NCBI GenBank assembly: GCA_035447065.1
Contig: DAOTGJ010000002.1
Span: 1-64,000, forward strand
Source: CALEMW01 sp035447065
Lineage (GTDB): Bacteria; Krumholzibacteriota; Krumholzibacteriia; LZORAL124-64-63
DNA: 64,000 bases
Reading direction: 5' to 3'
The notes beneath the pieces are model-generated. The model did not search any database. It was not told where the DNA came from and worked only from the letters and a program-made list of their open reading frames with translations. The translations under genes and the position numbers were made by a program. The number at the start of each line of letters is the position of its first letter. Positions within the stretch are counted from its first letter, which is position 1. Shown in pieces: positions 1-8,449 of this stretch.

Positions 1-339
1 CATGCAGTGCCGGCCGAGCCTGGCGATGTGCCGGTCGATGGTCGACGGCGCCGCCAGCAGGGCCCTGGCTCCCTGCCGATTGGCCATGCAACCGACGGTG
101 TTGAGCAGGATCTTCGGATCGAGCTCGGGCCGCTTCTGCCAGTAGGTGGTGGAGAAGGTCTGGCTACTGAAGTTGCGGCCGCAGGTGAGGCATGTATACC
201 GCTGGATACGGTACGGACGGATGCGGCGGAGGAAGAAGCCGCGGCGTTTGTAGCGCCACCCCTCGGCCAAGCCGTGGTGGTGCTTGCAGTTGGGATTGGG
301 GCAGTGGGGCGGATGCCAGCCGGCTCGTCGTGTGTTCAT
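1..339 (-). CDS. Transposase, N-terminal part (runs off the window)
   Basis: An open frame starts at the ATG at 339-337 and continues through the left edge, giving 113 residues of a longer protein. It carries two cysteine pairs, CPNPNC near residue 13 and CLTC near residue 50, the pattern of an N-terminal zinc ribbon. After these comes the sequence FSSQTFSTTYW and a helix-turn-helix-like stretch (AAPSTIDRHIARLG). This layout resembles transposase-like proteins of the IS1/IS1595 type. The catalytic domain lies outside the window, so the family is inferred. A perfect 12-bp hairpin abuts the start codon. It lies 67 bases beyond the stop of the large exported-protein gene, on the same strand. No terminal repeats or target duplications can be checked here. 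Confidence 0.7.
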   Translation of the reverse strand, partial: MNTRRAGWHPPHCPNPNCKHHHGLAEGWRYKRRGFFLRRIRPYRIQRYTCLTCGRNFSSQTFSTTYWQKRPELDPKILLNTVGCMANRQGARALLAAPSTIDRHIARLGRHCM

Positions 340-369
340 GCCCGGCCTGTTGCGAGGAACAGGCCGGGC
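340..369 (-). promoter_or_regulatory. Perfect 12-bp hairpin abutting the transposase start codon
   Basis: GCCCGGCCTGTT and AACAGGCCGGGC form a perfect inverted repeat around a 6-base loop. The repeat ends directly at the ATG of the transposase gene. No run of T follows, so a standard intrinsic terminator for the upstream gene is unlikely. Insertion sequences often hide the transposase start in a hairpin that forms only in read-through RNA; that role is inferred here. Confidence 0.5.
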
Positions 370-406
370 ACAATTTCAGGGGCACAACGCTATCCTTGCT
401 CGCCCC

Positions 407-3400
407 CTACTTGAGCAGCATCATCCGCCGCCGCTGATCCTGCCCGTCGGCCCGCAGGCGCAGCAGGTAGGTACCGGAGGCCACGCCGCGGCCGGAGGCG
501 TCGCGGCCGTCCCAGCGCACGCTGTGGGAGCCGGCCGTCAGGTTCCCCTCCACCAGGGTGCGGACCAGGGAGCCGCGCATGTCGTAGACCTCCACGCTCA
601 CGCGGCCATCGCGGGCGAGCTCGAAGGCCACCTGCGTGGACGGGTTGAACGGGTTGGGCGTGTTGGCCAGGAGCACCGTCTGCGCGGGGAGCTGCTCCAC
701 TCCGGTCACGCCGTCCTCCACCGAGGTGGTCACCAGGCCGGCCGTGTTGGCCGGCGTGCGGGCGTCCACGGTGCCGAAGCCGGGCGCCGCGGCGCCGAGC
801 TGCTCCACCCGGAAGACCAGGGTCAGCAGCACGCCCTCGCCGGAGAAGGTGGGGCCGTCCTCGCCCAGGAGCACGAAGTCCACCACGCCCGGCGCGGCCG
901 AGGCCGCCCACGCGGGTGCGCCTTGCGCCCCGAGCATGGGACCGACGGTGTAGCCCTGAAGGGTGAGCACGTCGGTGTTCCAGGTCAGCGGCACGCTGAG
1001 GCCCTGGAGGGTGCCGTCGGCGCTGAGCACCAGGTCCACGCTGAAGGTGTCGCCCACCGTGGCGTAGTCGTTGAAGACGAGCTTCAGCGAGTTGGTGCCG
1101 CCGCCGGGCTGGCCCTCGGGCGCCAGGGCCGAATCGGCCTGGAGCGCGAACATCATGAGGTCCTCGAAGTCCACCAGGTTGTCCGTGAGCGGACGCGCCA
1201 GGGGCGTGCCGTCCTCGGTGGGGCCGATGTCCAGGGCCGGGTCCCAGCCGCCGTCCAGGTCCGTCAGGCCGTAGACGGCGTCGAGCAGGGGCAGGTCGAT
1301 GAGGTCCACGTGGTTGTCGCCCATGCCCGGCATGCTGCCGTCATAGACGTCGGCCGGCTTGTGGTTGAGGGCGCCCGCGGTGGGGGCCGAGGGGGCGGCC
1401 GTGTTCATCTCGTCGTCCACGGACACCGCCACGTAGAACCACTGGTCGCGGACCGTAGGTTCGTCGTCGTAGGCGCCCAGGGCGGAGTCCACGTTGCCCA
1501 CGTACTCCCAGCCCTCGCTCGAGGGATCGCTCGGCGCGGCGGGCACGGCGCCGCCCTGGTCGTCGTACTCGGGCGCGAAGCCGAAGCCCTTGCGGTAGAG
1601 GTCCAGGGTGGTGGCGTAGGCCGGCGGCGTCCACGTCAGGTGGATGGGCATGGTGCCGTCGGCGTCCACGGCCGGGCCACGCGCGGCGGCCAGGTCCGTG
1701 ACCGGCTCGGGGCCGCTGCCGCAGGGGTGACCGTCCTCGGGGACGATGGGCGAAGCCAGGTTGAACACGTAGTCGAAGACCGCCGTGCAGGCGGGCGCGG
1801 AACCGCCGCTGTTGCCGGCGTAGAAGGAGATCTCCGACATGGTCAGCACGTGGGTGAACGTCTTGTAGAGCTGCCAGGTGACGCCGTCGTCCAGGGAGTA
1901 GGACTGGGTCCACTGGTCGCCCTTGCGGACCACGCGCATGCGCAGCGGCCGCGTCAGGGCCGGCGCGATGTCCAGGCCCCAGTCGCCGAAGTTGGCGCCC
2001 ACGCCGTTGGTCACGCGCAGGGCCGCGATCTGGGTGAACTGGTTGTCGTCGGAGCCGAACTCCAGGCGCAGGAAGTCGTTCTCGTCCTGGCCGATCATGA
2101 CGCCCGCCATGGTCCACTGGCCGGTCAGGCCGGAGACCAGGCGGAACTCCAGGCTGAAGTCGCCGTCCACGGTGGGCTGGCTCACGCGCAGCACCTCGTT
2201 GTACCACGCCGACGGGCCGGTGCCCCAGGCGTCGTGGGCCGTGCCCGCGGGCACCGCGAGAGAAAGGTGCAGGGTGTCCTGGACCACGGTGCCGTCGCCC
2301 AGGGGGTCGTGCACGGTCCAGACGCCGGTGTTCAGGTCGCAGCCGCTGAAGTCGTCGGAGACGAAGTCGGCCTGGATGCCCGAGCCCACCACCAGGCGGA
2401 AGGACGTCCGGTCCCAGAGGCCGCAGTCGTCGGTGGCGGTGATCTGGAGGTCGTACACGCCGGCGTCGCCCAGCTGGGGCGCCAGGTCCAGATGACCGGT
2501 GCCGTCGCCGTTGTCGGTCAGCACGGCGAAGGCCGGCAGGGAGCCGGCGGTCAGGGCCGGGAACTCGCCGTCCAGATCCGTGGCGGCCAGGGGCAGCGAG
2601 ACGAAGGCGTTCTCGATGAGGAACTGGTCGTCCAGCGCCGTCAGCACGGGGGCGTGCAGGCTGAGCGGATCCTCGGGCGACACGGGGCTCGCGGTCTCGA
2701 AGACATAATCCACGCTCACGTCGAAGGCGGGCGCGGGGCTGCCGGAATTGCCGGCGAACACGCCCACCTGCGTGGCCTGCAGGACCGAGTTGGCCTGACC
2801 CGCGGGCAGCCACGAGGCGCCGCCGTTCAGGGAGTAGAGCAGCGACCACACCGGGCCGAAGCGGTTGAGGCGCAGGCCGACGGAGGGCAGGGTCTGGCCG
2901 CTCAGGGTCACGGGCCCCAGCACCACGACGCGCGCGCCGCCGGTGAAGCGCACCAGCGAGAGCACGGGCTGGTCCAGGGCGTCGGACTCCGCCACCGCCT
3001 GCAGGAAGTCGTCGGCGTCCTGGCGCACGAGCAGGCCCATGCGGCGGCCGGTGGTGTCCACGGCCGTGTCGAAGAAGGCCTGCAGCTCGAAGTCCACGTT
3101 GTTGCAGCCCTGGAGCAGGCGCGCCGTGGTGTCCTCGAAATCGCCGGGACCGGTGCCGACGGCGGTGTGGGCCAGGCCCTCGGGCAGTTCGATCACGGCC
3201 TGGGTGCCGCTGAGGTGCAGGGTGGCGGTGCCCAGGGGATCGGTGAAGGTCCAGGCCGGGTCCAGGGCGCAGGCGTTGAAGTCGTCCGACGAGATGCCGG
3301 GGCCCACGCGCACCCAGAAGGTCTGGCTGTCCTCCAGCCCGCAGGGATCCGCGGCGGTGACGGTCAGCTGGTAGGCGCCGCCGTTGAGCAGGCCGGGGTT

Positions 3401-5638
3401 CAGGGACAGCTCGCCGGTGCCGTCGCCGAAGTCCGTGAACGACGCCCAGGCCGGCAGCCCGGAGGCGCTCAGGGTCACCGCGTCCAGATCCGGGTCCGTG
3501 GCGCTCACCGGCACGGCGAGGCTCTCGCCCACGTCCATCAGCACGTCGGCGATGGGATCCAGCACCGGCGCCTGCAGCAGGAACTCGTCCTCCACGCCGA
3601 TGGGATCGGTGGTGTTGAGCACGTAGTCCACCACGGTGGTCATGGCCGGAGCCGGCGCGCCGCTGTTGGAGCAGTACACCGCCACCTCGTTGAGGACCAT
3701 GGCGTGGGTGAAGGTCTTGTAGAGCTGCCAGTCCGCGCCGTCGTTCAGGGAGTACCACACGGTCCACTGGTTGCCCGAGCGCTGGATGCGGGCCGACAGG
3801 GGCTCGATGCCCAGCGACCCCACCGAGGCGCCCCAGTCGCCCAGGTTCTGCCCGTCGCCGTTGACCAGCTTCAACGCCACGATCTCCGTGCCGTTGACCT
3901 GGTCGAAGGCGAAGTGGACGAACATGAGGTTGCTCTCGTCCTGGCGGAAGTACACGCCCTGGGTCTGGAAGTAGGCGTCGATGGTGGACTCGAACTTCAC
4001 CTCCATGGTGAAGTCCTCGTTGTCCGCGGGCTGCACCAGGCGCGGCACGTTGACCCAGTATTCCGTGGGGCTGAAGCCCCAGAGGCGGTGCTCCACGCCG
4101 CCCGGCGTGGAGATCACGGCCTGGGAGCCGTTGAGCTGCAGGCTGCCGTCGCCCAGGGGGTCCACCCAGGTCCAGACGTTGGTGTCCAGCTCGCACACGT
4201 TGAAGTCGTCGGAGCGCACGTTCCAGTTGACGGTGCTGAAGGTCAGGTCGCCGGTCTGGTCCTCGTCGCCGCCCGCCACGGCGCTGGTGATGCGGTAGTG
4301 GTAGGTCTGGTTCGGCGTGAGGCCGGTCAGCTCCACGGCGTGCTCGGTGACCAGGGCGGGATCGTCCGCCTGCAGGCCGTAGGCCGCGGTGAGGCCGTAC
4401 TCCACGCGGCCGTCCGCGGGCTGGTCCGTGTCCCAGGTGATCAGGGCGGTGGTGTCGTCGGTCATCACCGCCTGCACGTTGCTGATGGTCACGGCGATGG
4501 GCTCGATGACCACGTCGCCCAGGGTCACGTCGGTGTGGTGGGCGTAGAGGAGCACGGAGCCGGCGGGCTCGTCGCTGGCGTTGCGCTGCTTGATGAGGTT
4601 CCAGGCCGCGGGCTCGGGCGTGCCCTGCTCCCAGACCTTGGCCTTGTAGAGGCCGCCCGCGCCGGGGGTGCTGGTGACGCGGATCTTGAAGAAGAAGGTG
4701 TCGCCGATGTCGATCTGCACGTTGGGGTCCGACAGGTCGTCCAGCTGCAGCTCCGTGGACGCCACGCGGTAGTAGCAGAAGGCGCCGCTGGGCAGCCAGC
4801 CGCTCTTGGGCTGCCAGCCGGAGACGGGCACGTCGGTGTGGCCGGTCCAGCGCGTCACGAAGCCGAAGCCGCCCGAGCTGCCGCTGTTGGGACCGGGCTG
4901 CTCGATGGCGTGGAAGGTGACCGGCGCCGTGATCTCGTAGTCGGTCCAGGTGCGGTCGCCGAACATGACGATGCGGTCGTAGTCCACCTGCAGGGTGCGC
5001 AGGCCGCCGCCCTGGACCTCCCAACGGCCGTCGGAGATCTGCGCGGAGCGCTGCAGGGCCGTGACGGTGTCCCAATCCACGGCGTAGGGCAGGGGCCAGG
5101 CGGCGCCGGCGTCGTAGTTCACGGTCACCGTGTCGGCGCTCACGTTGTCCAGCAGGTCCGTGGCCGTGATGATGACCGTGTTGGCGCCGTTCAGCAGGTC
5201 CGCCGCGGCCAGGTCCACGTTGAAGTCGCCGGGTTCGGCCAGCCGACGGAAGTCCTGTCCGATGGACAAGGGGATCTCCGCGCCGCCGTTGAGGGAGTAG
5301 GTCAGCGTCTGGATCGTGTCGGGGTCCGTGACCGTGCCCAGGATGTTGCACCAGTTCTGGGCCAGGCCGGGCGCACCGAAGTCCTGGACGTTGCCGTACC
5401 AGACGTCGATCAGCGGCAGGTCCTTGTCCGCATGGGCGGAGACCGCGGCCGGCTCGCTCCGGCGGATCAGGCTCTCCACGTACGCGGACTGCTCCGGCGT
5501 GAGCGCGGGGCCGGCGGGCTGCAGCCCGTGGCGCAGCTCGGGCGGGGTGACCTCGGGGGCCGACCCCACCACGCCGACGGCGAACGCCGCGCTCAGGATC
5601 AGGACGAGGAGCGAAAGAGGACTCAGAATCCGGCGCAT
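407..5638 (-). CDS. Very large modular exported protein with three ConA-like repeats, dockerin-like and FlgD-like C-terminal domains
   Basis: This is a 1743-residue protein. The start is set at the ATG at 5638 because AAGGAGG lies just upstream and a signal peptide follows at once; an upstream ATG at 5704 would add 22 unneeded residues. Modules in rough order: Ig-like (75-175), a ConA/LamG-like region (180-370), fibronectin type III (380-470), then three related ConA-like repeats opening with SDDF...C.L near residues 476, 784 and 1096. The repeats are separated by cadherin-like Ig domains. Then come a second FnIII (about 1320-1410), a dockerin-like pair of Asp-rich loops (about 1438 and 1489), a cohesin-like beta domain (1516-1620) and a C-terminal FlgD-like/sorting domain with NPFNPST (about 1660) and a basic end. 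It is probably secreted or surface-bound, with a glycan- or polymer-binding role. No catalytic motif was recognised. The gene stands alone, upstream of a transposase fragment. Confidence 0.85.
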   Translation of the reverse strand: MRRILSPLSLLVLILSAAFAVGVVGSAPEVTPPELRHGLQPAGPALTPEQSAYVESLIRRSEPAAVSAHADKDLPLIDVWYGNVQDFGAPGLAQNWCNILGTVTDPDTIQTLTYSLNGGAEIPLSIGQDFRRLAEPGDFNVDLAAADLLNGANTVIITATDLLDNVSADTVTVNYDAGAAWPLPYAVDWDTVTALQRSAQISDGRWEVQGGGLRTLQVDYDRIVMFGDRTWTDYEITAPVTFHAIEQPGPNSGSSGGFGFVTRWTGHTDVPVSGWQPKSGWLPSGAFCYYRVASTELQLDDLSDPNVQIDIGDTFFFKIRVTSTPGAGGLYKAKVWEQGTPEPAAWNLIKQRNASDEPAGSVLLYAHHTDVTLGDVVIEPIAVTISNVQAVMTDDTTALITWDTDQPADGRVEYGLTAAYGLQADDPALVTEHAVELTGLTPNQTYHYRITSAVAGGDEDQTGDLTFSTVNWNVRSDDFNVCELDTNVWTWVDPLGDGSLQLNGSQAVISTPGGVEHRLWGFSPTEYWVNVPRLVQPADNEDFTMEVKFESTIDAYFQTQGVYFRQDESNLMFVHFAFDQVNGTEIVALKLVNGDGQNLGDWGASVGSLGIEPLSARIQRSGNQWTVWYSLNDGADWQLYKTFTHAMVLNEVAVYCSNSGAPAPAMTTVVDYVLNTTDPIGVEDEFLLQAPVLDPIADVLMDVGESLAVPVSATDPDLDAVTLSASGLPAWASFTDFGDGTGELSLNPGLLNGGAYQLTVTAADPCGLEDSQTFWVRVGPGISSDDFNACALDPAWTFTDPLGTATLHLSGTQAVIELPEGLAHTAVGTGPGDFEDTTARLLQGCNNVDFELQAFFDTAVDTTGRRMGLLVRQDADDFLQAVAESDALDQPVLSLVRFTGGARVVVLGPVTLSGQTLPSVGLRLNRFGPVWSLLYSLNGGASWLPAGQANSVLQATQVGVFAGNSGSPAPAFDVSVDYVFETASPVSPEDPLSLHAPVLTALDDQFLIENAFVSLPLAATDLDGEFPALTAGSLPAFAVLTDNGDGTGHLDLAPQLGDAGVYDLQITATDDCGLWDRTSFRLVVGSGIQADFVSDDFSGCDLNTGVWTVHDPLGDGTVVQDTLHLSLAVPAGTAHDAWGTGPSAWYNEVLRVSQPTVDGDFSLEFRLVSGLTGQWTMAGVMIGQDENDFLRLEFGSDDNQFTQIAALRVTNGVGANFGDWGLDIAPALTRPLRMRVVRKGDQWTQSYSLDDGVTWQLYKTFTHVLTMSEISFYAGNSGGSAPACTAVFDYVFNLASPIVPEDGHPCGSGPEPVTDLAAARGPAVDADGTMPIHLTWTPPAYATTLDLYRKGFGFAPEYDDQGGAVPAAPSDPSSEGWEYVGNVDSALGAYDDEPTVRDQWFYVAVSVDDEMNTAAPSAPTAGALNHKPADVYDGSMPGMGDNHVDLIDLPLLDAVYGLTDLDGGWDPALDIGPTEDGTPLARPLTDNLVDFEDLMMFALQADSALAPEGQPGGGTNSLKLVFNDYATVGDTFSVDLVLSADGTLQGLSVPLTWNTDVLTLQGYTVGPMLGAQGAPAWAASAAPGVVDFVLLGEDGPTFSGEGVLLTLVFRVEQLGAAAPGFGTVDARTPANTAGLVTTSVEDGVTGVEQLPAQTVLLANTPNPFNPSTQVAFELARDGRVSVEVYDMRGSLVRTLVEGNLTAGSHSVRWDGRDASGRGVASGTYLLRLRADGQDQRRRMMLLK

Positions 5639-5788
5639 GCCGCCTCCTTGAAGCCGTCCGTGCGGACGGTACCAGTCACGACGCCCCACCTGGGGGTGCG
5701 TCATGAAAACCCCTGATCTCCGTCAGGGACCTTATCATCTGTCCGGGCAGTGGAATGGTCGGTTTCTTCCCCCGCCTATGATTTTATC

Positions 5789-5807
5789 CCAAACCAGCAT
5801 GGTTTGG
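5789..5807. promoter_or_regulatory. 7-bp dyad in the AT-rich spacer upstream of the large exported protein gene
   Basis: CCAAACC-AGCAT-GGTTTGG is a perfect dyad inside the 5639-5862 spacer, which is much more AT-rich than its surroundings. On the minus strand a TAAAAT hexamer (5781-5786) follows it, so the dyad may overlap the promoter of the large gene. No convincing -35 box is seen, and no T tract that would make it a terminator. The rest of the spacer has only T-rich runs at 5833-5849. Confidence 0.3.
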
Positions 5808-5862
5808 AATCGGGAAATTTGCTTCCAGATTGATTTTTTCGACTTTTTATTCAGTCTTCGGC

Positions 5863-6444
5863 CTAAAGGAGCGCGGTGAATTCCGGTCGGTAGCGGATGG
5901 TCCCCGTGACCCCCTCCAGGCCTCCGGGACGGAGCTCCCGCACCAGGAAGGCCGGATCCGGCACCGCGTCCCAGACGCAGCCCAATCCGTACGTCCGGGC
6001 CGGCCGGAAGCCGAAGCGCGGGTAATAGCGTGGATGGCCCAGCACCACCACCCAGGCCTCCCCGTCGGCCGCGAGCCGGGCCAGGGACGCCTCCATCAGG
6101 GCCGTGCCCACGCCGGCGTTCTGCCGGCCGGAGGCCACCGCCATGGGGCCCAGGCCCAGGCCGCCGGGGCCGGTGTCGGCCCGCGCCGGCGTGTAGAGCA
6201 CGTGGCCCGCCAGGGCTCCGTCCTCCGTGGCGGCCACCCAGGAGTGGAATTCCCGGCAGCCGCGGCGCAGGGCGTCCACCAGGTCCGCTTCCGCGGGCGT
6301 GGAGAAGGCGTCCAGGTGCAGGGCGCGGATTCCGTCCACGTCAGCGGGCTGTTCCGGACGCACGCGGATCACGGGGCTCCGTTCCGGTCGGGCGGTTGGT
6401 GCGGGGTCGCGAGCAAGGTACATGAGGACGGCTCCGCACGCCAA
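5863..6444 (-). CDS. GNAT-family N-acetyltransferase
   Basis: A protein of up to 193 residues with the GNAT fold: an N-terminal strand and helix (IRVRPEQPADVDGIRALH), a central LGLGPMAV strand, an acetyl-CoA-binding segment (SGRQNAGVGTALM) and a C-terminal YYPRFGF motif. FYPRFGF/YYPRFGF is typical of the YhbS-like group of putative acetyltransferases. The substrate is unknown. The first 24 residues do not fit the family, so translation may start at the GTG at 6372, which would give a protein beginning VIRVRPEQ. The gene is divergent from the helicase gene, and no terminator is visible after the stop. Confidence 0.8.
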   Translation of the reverse strand: MACGAVLMYLARDPAPTARPERSPVIRVRPEQPADVDGIRALHLDAFSTPAEADLVDALRRGCREFHSWVAATEDGALAGHVLYTPARADTGPGGLGLGPMAVASGRQNAGVGTALMEASLARLAADGEAWVVVLGHPRYYPRFGFRPARTYGLGCVWDAVPDPAFLVRELRPGGLEGVTGTIRYRPEFTALL

Positions 6445-6487
6445 TCCGGAAACCGGCTCCGAACTGGCGTCCCGGCTCCGTTCCCGC

Positions 6488-6493
6488 TATCAT
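6488..6493 (+). promoter_or_regulatory. Possible -10 element for the DEAD-box helicase gene
   Basis: TATCAT matches the sigma-70 -10 consensus at five of six positions. It lies about 85 bases upstream of the TTG start in the spacer between divergent genes. No clear -35 box is seen at the right distance, so the call is tentative. Confidence 0.3.
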
Positions 6494-6578
6494 GGACACG
6501 CCTATCCGCTTCCGGTCACACATTTTTTCCCGCCTGGCCCGAGGGCTCCCTCGGCCCATTCGAGACGAGGAGTCTCCC

Positions 6579-7835
6579 TTGAGTTTCGACCGCTTCGACT
6601 TCGATCCCTGGATCCGCGACGGCATCCGCGACGCCGGCTTCACCGAACCCACCCCCATCCAGGCCCGGGCCATCGGCCCCGTGCTGGAGGGCCGCGACGT
6701 GCTGGGCCTGGCCCAGACCGGCACCGGCAAGACCGCCGCCTTCCTCCTGCCCATCCTCCAGCGCCTGCTCCAGGGCGAGCTGGGCGACGTGCGCGCCCTG
6801 GTCATCTGCCCCACCCGCGAGCTGGCGGACCAGATCGAGAAGGAGTTCAAGCTCCTGGGCGCCCACACGGACCTGGCCTGCGTGACCATCTACGGCGGCG
6901 TGGGCAAGGGCCCTCAGCTGCGGGCCCTCGAGAAGGGCGTGGAGCTGGTGGTGGCCTGCCCCGGCCGCCTGCTGGACCACTGGCGCGAGGGGGACATCGA
7001 CCTGAGCTGGGTGGAGACCCTGGTCCTGGACGAGGCCGACCGCATGTGCGACATGGGCTTCCTGCCGGACATCCGCCGCATCCTGGAGGCCCTGCCCGCG
7101 GACAGGCAGACGCTGTTCTTCTCCGCCACCATGCCCGGCGAGATCCGCATGCTGGCCGACAGCATCCTGCGCGATCCGATCACGGTGCAGATCGGCGAGA
7201 GCGCGCCGGCGGAGACCGTGAGCCACGCCCTCTACCCCTGCAACGAGCGTCTGAAGCCGGCCATGCTCGACGCCATGCTGGAGCGGACCGCCACCGGCCG
7301 CACCCTGATCTTCTGCCGCACCCGCGACCGCTGCCAGAGCCTGGCCACGGACCTGGGCCGACGCGGCTACAAGGTGGCCGCCCTGCAGGGCGACATGCCC
7401 CAGGGCGCCCGCAAGGAGGCCCTGGAGGGCTTCCGCAAGGGCCGGTACGACCTGCTGGTGGCCACGGACATCGCCGCCCGCGGCCTGGACATCAGCGACG
7501 TGACCCACGTGATCAACTACGACATCCCGGAGAACGTGGACGCCTACACCCACCGCATCGGCCGCACCGGGCGGGCCAAGCGCACGGGCGAGGCCCTGAC
7601 GCTGGCCACCCAGGCCGACGAGCAGCTCGTCACGCGCATCGAGTACGTGCTGGGGGAGAAGATCGAGCGGCGGGTGCTCGAGGGGTTCGACTACGGCGGC
7701 TACGACGCCGAGAACCAGGGCCCCAAGCTCAGCGACAAGCTGCCGCAGCACTCGCGCTCGGACCACCGGGGGGGCATGAACGCGCCGGACAAGCGGCGGA
7801 AGTTCAACCGCGGGCGCCGCATCTCGCGGCGGTAG
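6579..7835 (+). CDS. DEAD-box ATP-dependent RNA helicase
   Basis: A 418-residue RNA helicase of superfamily 2 with every signature motif: Q motif (FTEPTPIQ), motif I AQTGTGKT, Ia PTRELA, Ib CPGR, motif II DEAD, motif III SAT, motif V ATDIAARGLDI and motif VI HRIGRTGR. Length and layout resemble RhlE/SrmB-type helicases with a short basic tail (RGRRISRR), which likely binds RNA. The start is placed at the TTG at 6579 because GAGGAG lies six bases upstream and the protein then begins SFDRFDF, as the family usually does. An in-frame ATG at 6492 would add 29 atypical residues. The role is likely in RNA unwinding during ribosome assembly or mRNA decay. It converges on the SUI1 gene. Confidence 0.95.
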   Translation: MSFDRFDFDPWIRDGIRDAGFTEPTPIQARAIGPVLEGRDVLGLAQTGTGKTAAFLLPILQRLLQGELGDVRALVICPTRELADQIEKEFKLLGAHTDLACVTIYGGVGKGPQLRALEKGVELVVACPGRLLDHWREGDIDLSWVETLVLDEADRMCDMGFLPDIRRILEALPADRQTLFFSATMPGEIRMLADSILRDPITVQIGESAPAETVSHALYPCNERLKPAMLDAMLERTATGRTLIFCRTRDRCQSLATDLGRRGYKVAALQGDMPQGARKEALEGFRKGRYDLLVATDIAARGLDISDVTHVINYDIPENVDAYTHRIGRTGRAKRTGEALTLATQADEQLVTRIEYVLGEKIERRVLEGFDYGGYDAENQGPKLSDKLPQHSRSDHRGGMNAPDKRRKFNRGRRISRR

Positions 7836-7850
7836 ATCGGCGGCGCCGGC

Positions 7851-8177
7851 TCACCCACCGGCCCGCTTCACGCGCCAGCCGCGGGCCTCCAGCACCGGGA
7901 CCAGCGCGTCGCGGTGGTCGCCCTGGATCTCCACCACGCCGTCGCGCACGGTGCCTCCCGATCCGCAGCGCTGCTTGAGCTCGCGGGCCAGGTCCTTCAG
8001 GGCCTCGCCCGCCAGCGGGATGCCCGTGATGACGGTCACCCCTCTGCCCTTGCGTCCCTGCGTCTGACGGGAGACGCGCACCACGCCGTCGCCCGCGGGC
8101 GTCGGAGCCTCGCGGGCCGGCTGGGAGTCGACGCGGCCGCCGTCGGTGGAGTACACGCGGCGGGTGTCGCGGGGCAC
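7851..8177 (-). CDS. SUI1/eIF1-family translation factor (YciH-like)
   Basis: A 108-residue protein whose C-terminal two thirds form a SUI1 domain: KGRGVTVITGIPL, then LARELKQRCGSGGTV, then the VEIQGDHRDALVPVLEARGW segment, the classic eIF1/YciH pattern. The family binds the small ribosomal subunit and is thought to affect start-codon choice. Translation begins at a GTG three bases after the stop of the small charged protein gene, so the two are probably co-translated. It is the last gene of the rho operon. The N-terminal 40 residues are low in complexity and not conserved. Confidence 0.9.
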   Translation of the reverse strand: MPRDTRRVYSTDGGRVDSQPAREAPTPAGDGVVRVSRQTQGRKGRGVTVITGIPLAGEALKDLARELKQRCGSGGTVRDGVVEIQGDHRDALVPVLEARGWRVKRAGG

Positions 8178-8180
8178 GGG

Positions 8181-8420
8181 TCAGTCCTCGTCGTCGTCGT
8201 CCGCGTCGTCGTCCGCGTCGACGGAGTCCAGCAGGGGATCGCCCTCGTCCCCGAAGCCCGCGCGGGGCTGGGGACCCGGCACGATGCCGGCCAGGGGATC
8301 GGGGGCGGTGTAGCCGTCCTCCTTCTTCTCCTGCTTCCGGGCGAGCTTGGCTTCCTTCTTCTTCTTCTTGTCGAGCTCCTTGCGGCGCTTCTCGAACGAA
8401 AAGTTGGTCTTCCTCGCCAA
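8181..8420 (-). CDS. Small charged conserved protein of unknown function
   Basis: A 79-residue protein with a strongly basic N-terminal half (KRRKELDKKKKKEAKLARKQ), probably one long helix, and an acidic tail made almost only of Asp and Glu. The opening MARKTNFSFEKRRKEL resembles short uncharacterised proteins of many Gram-negative bacteria. No function can be assigned. The charge pattern suggests binding to nucleic acid or ribosomes, which would suit its position between the cyclophilin and SUI1 genes; this is inference. Confidence 0.75.
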   Translation of the reverse strand: MARKTNFSFEKRRKELDKKKKKEAKLARKQEKKEDGYTAPDPLAGIVPGPQPRAGFGDEGDPLLDSVDADDDADDDDED

Positions 8421-8449
8421 GTCGGCGTCTCCTTCCGATGGGTGGCGGG

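Noticed and set aside
407..911. Alternative minus-strand frames within the large gene's 3' end
   Set aside because: Arg/Pro-rich shadows of the coding frame with no ribosome site.
284..5716. A 1810-residue open frame antisense to the large exported-protein gene
   Set aside because: Very low complexity (Gly/Val/Ala/Arg/His rich), no domain, and exactly opposite a gene with clear modules; a by-product of high GC. The same holds for the long plus-strand frames at 12366-15587, 17120-20263, 25734-30569, 34760-37705, 48435-50384, 52766-55399, 55302-58112 and 58344-61097.
5789..5807. Dyad considered as terminator for the GNAT gene
   Set aside because: No T tract follows on the minus strand, and it lies 56 bases past the stop in a spacer that must also hold the next gene's promoter.
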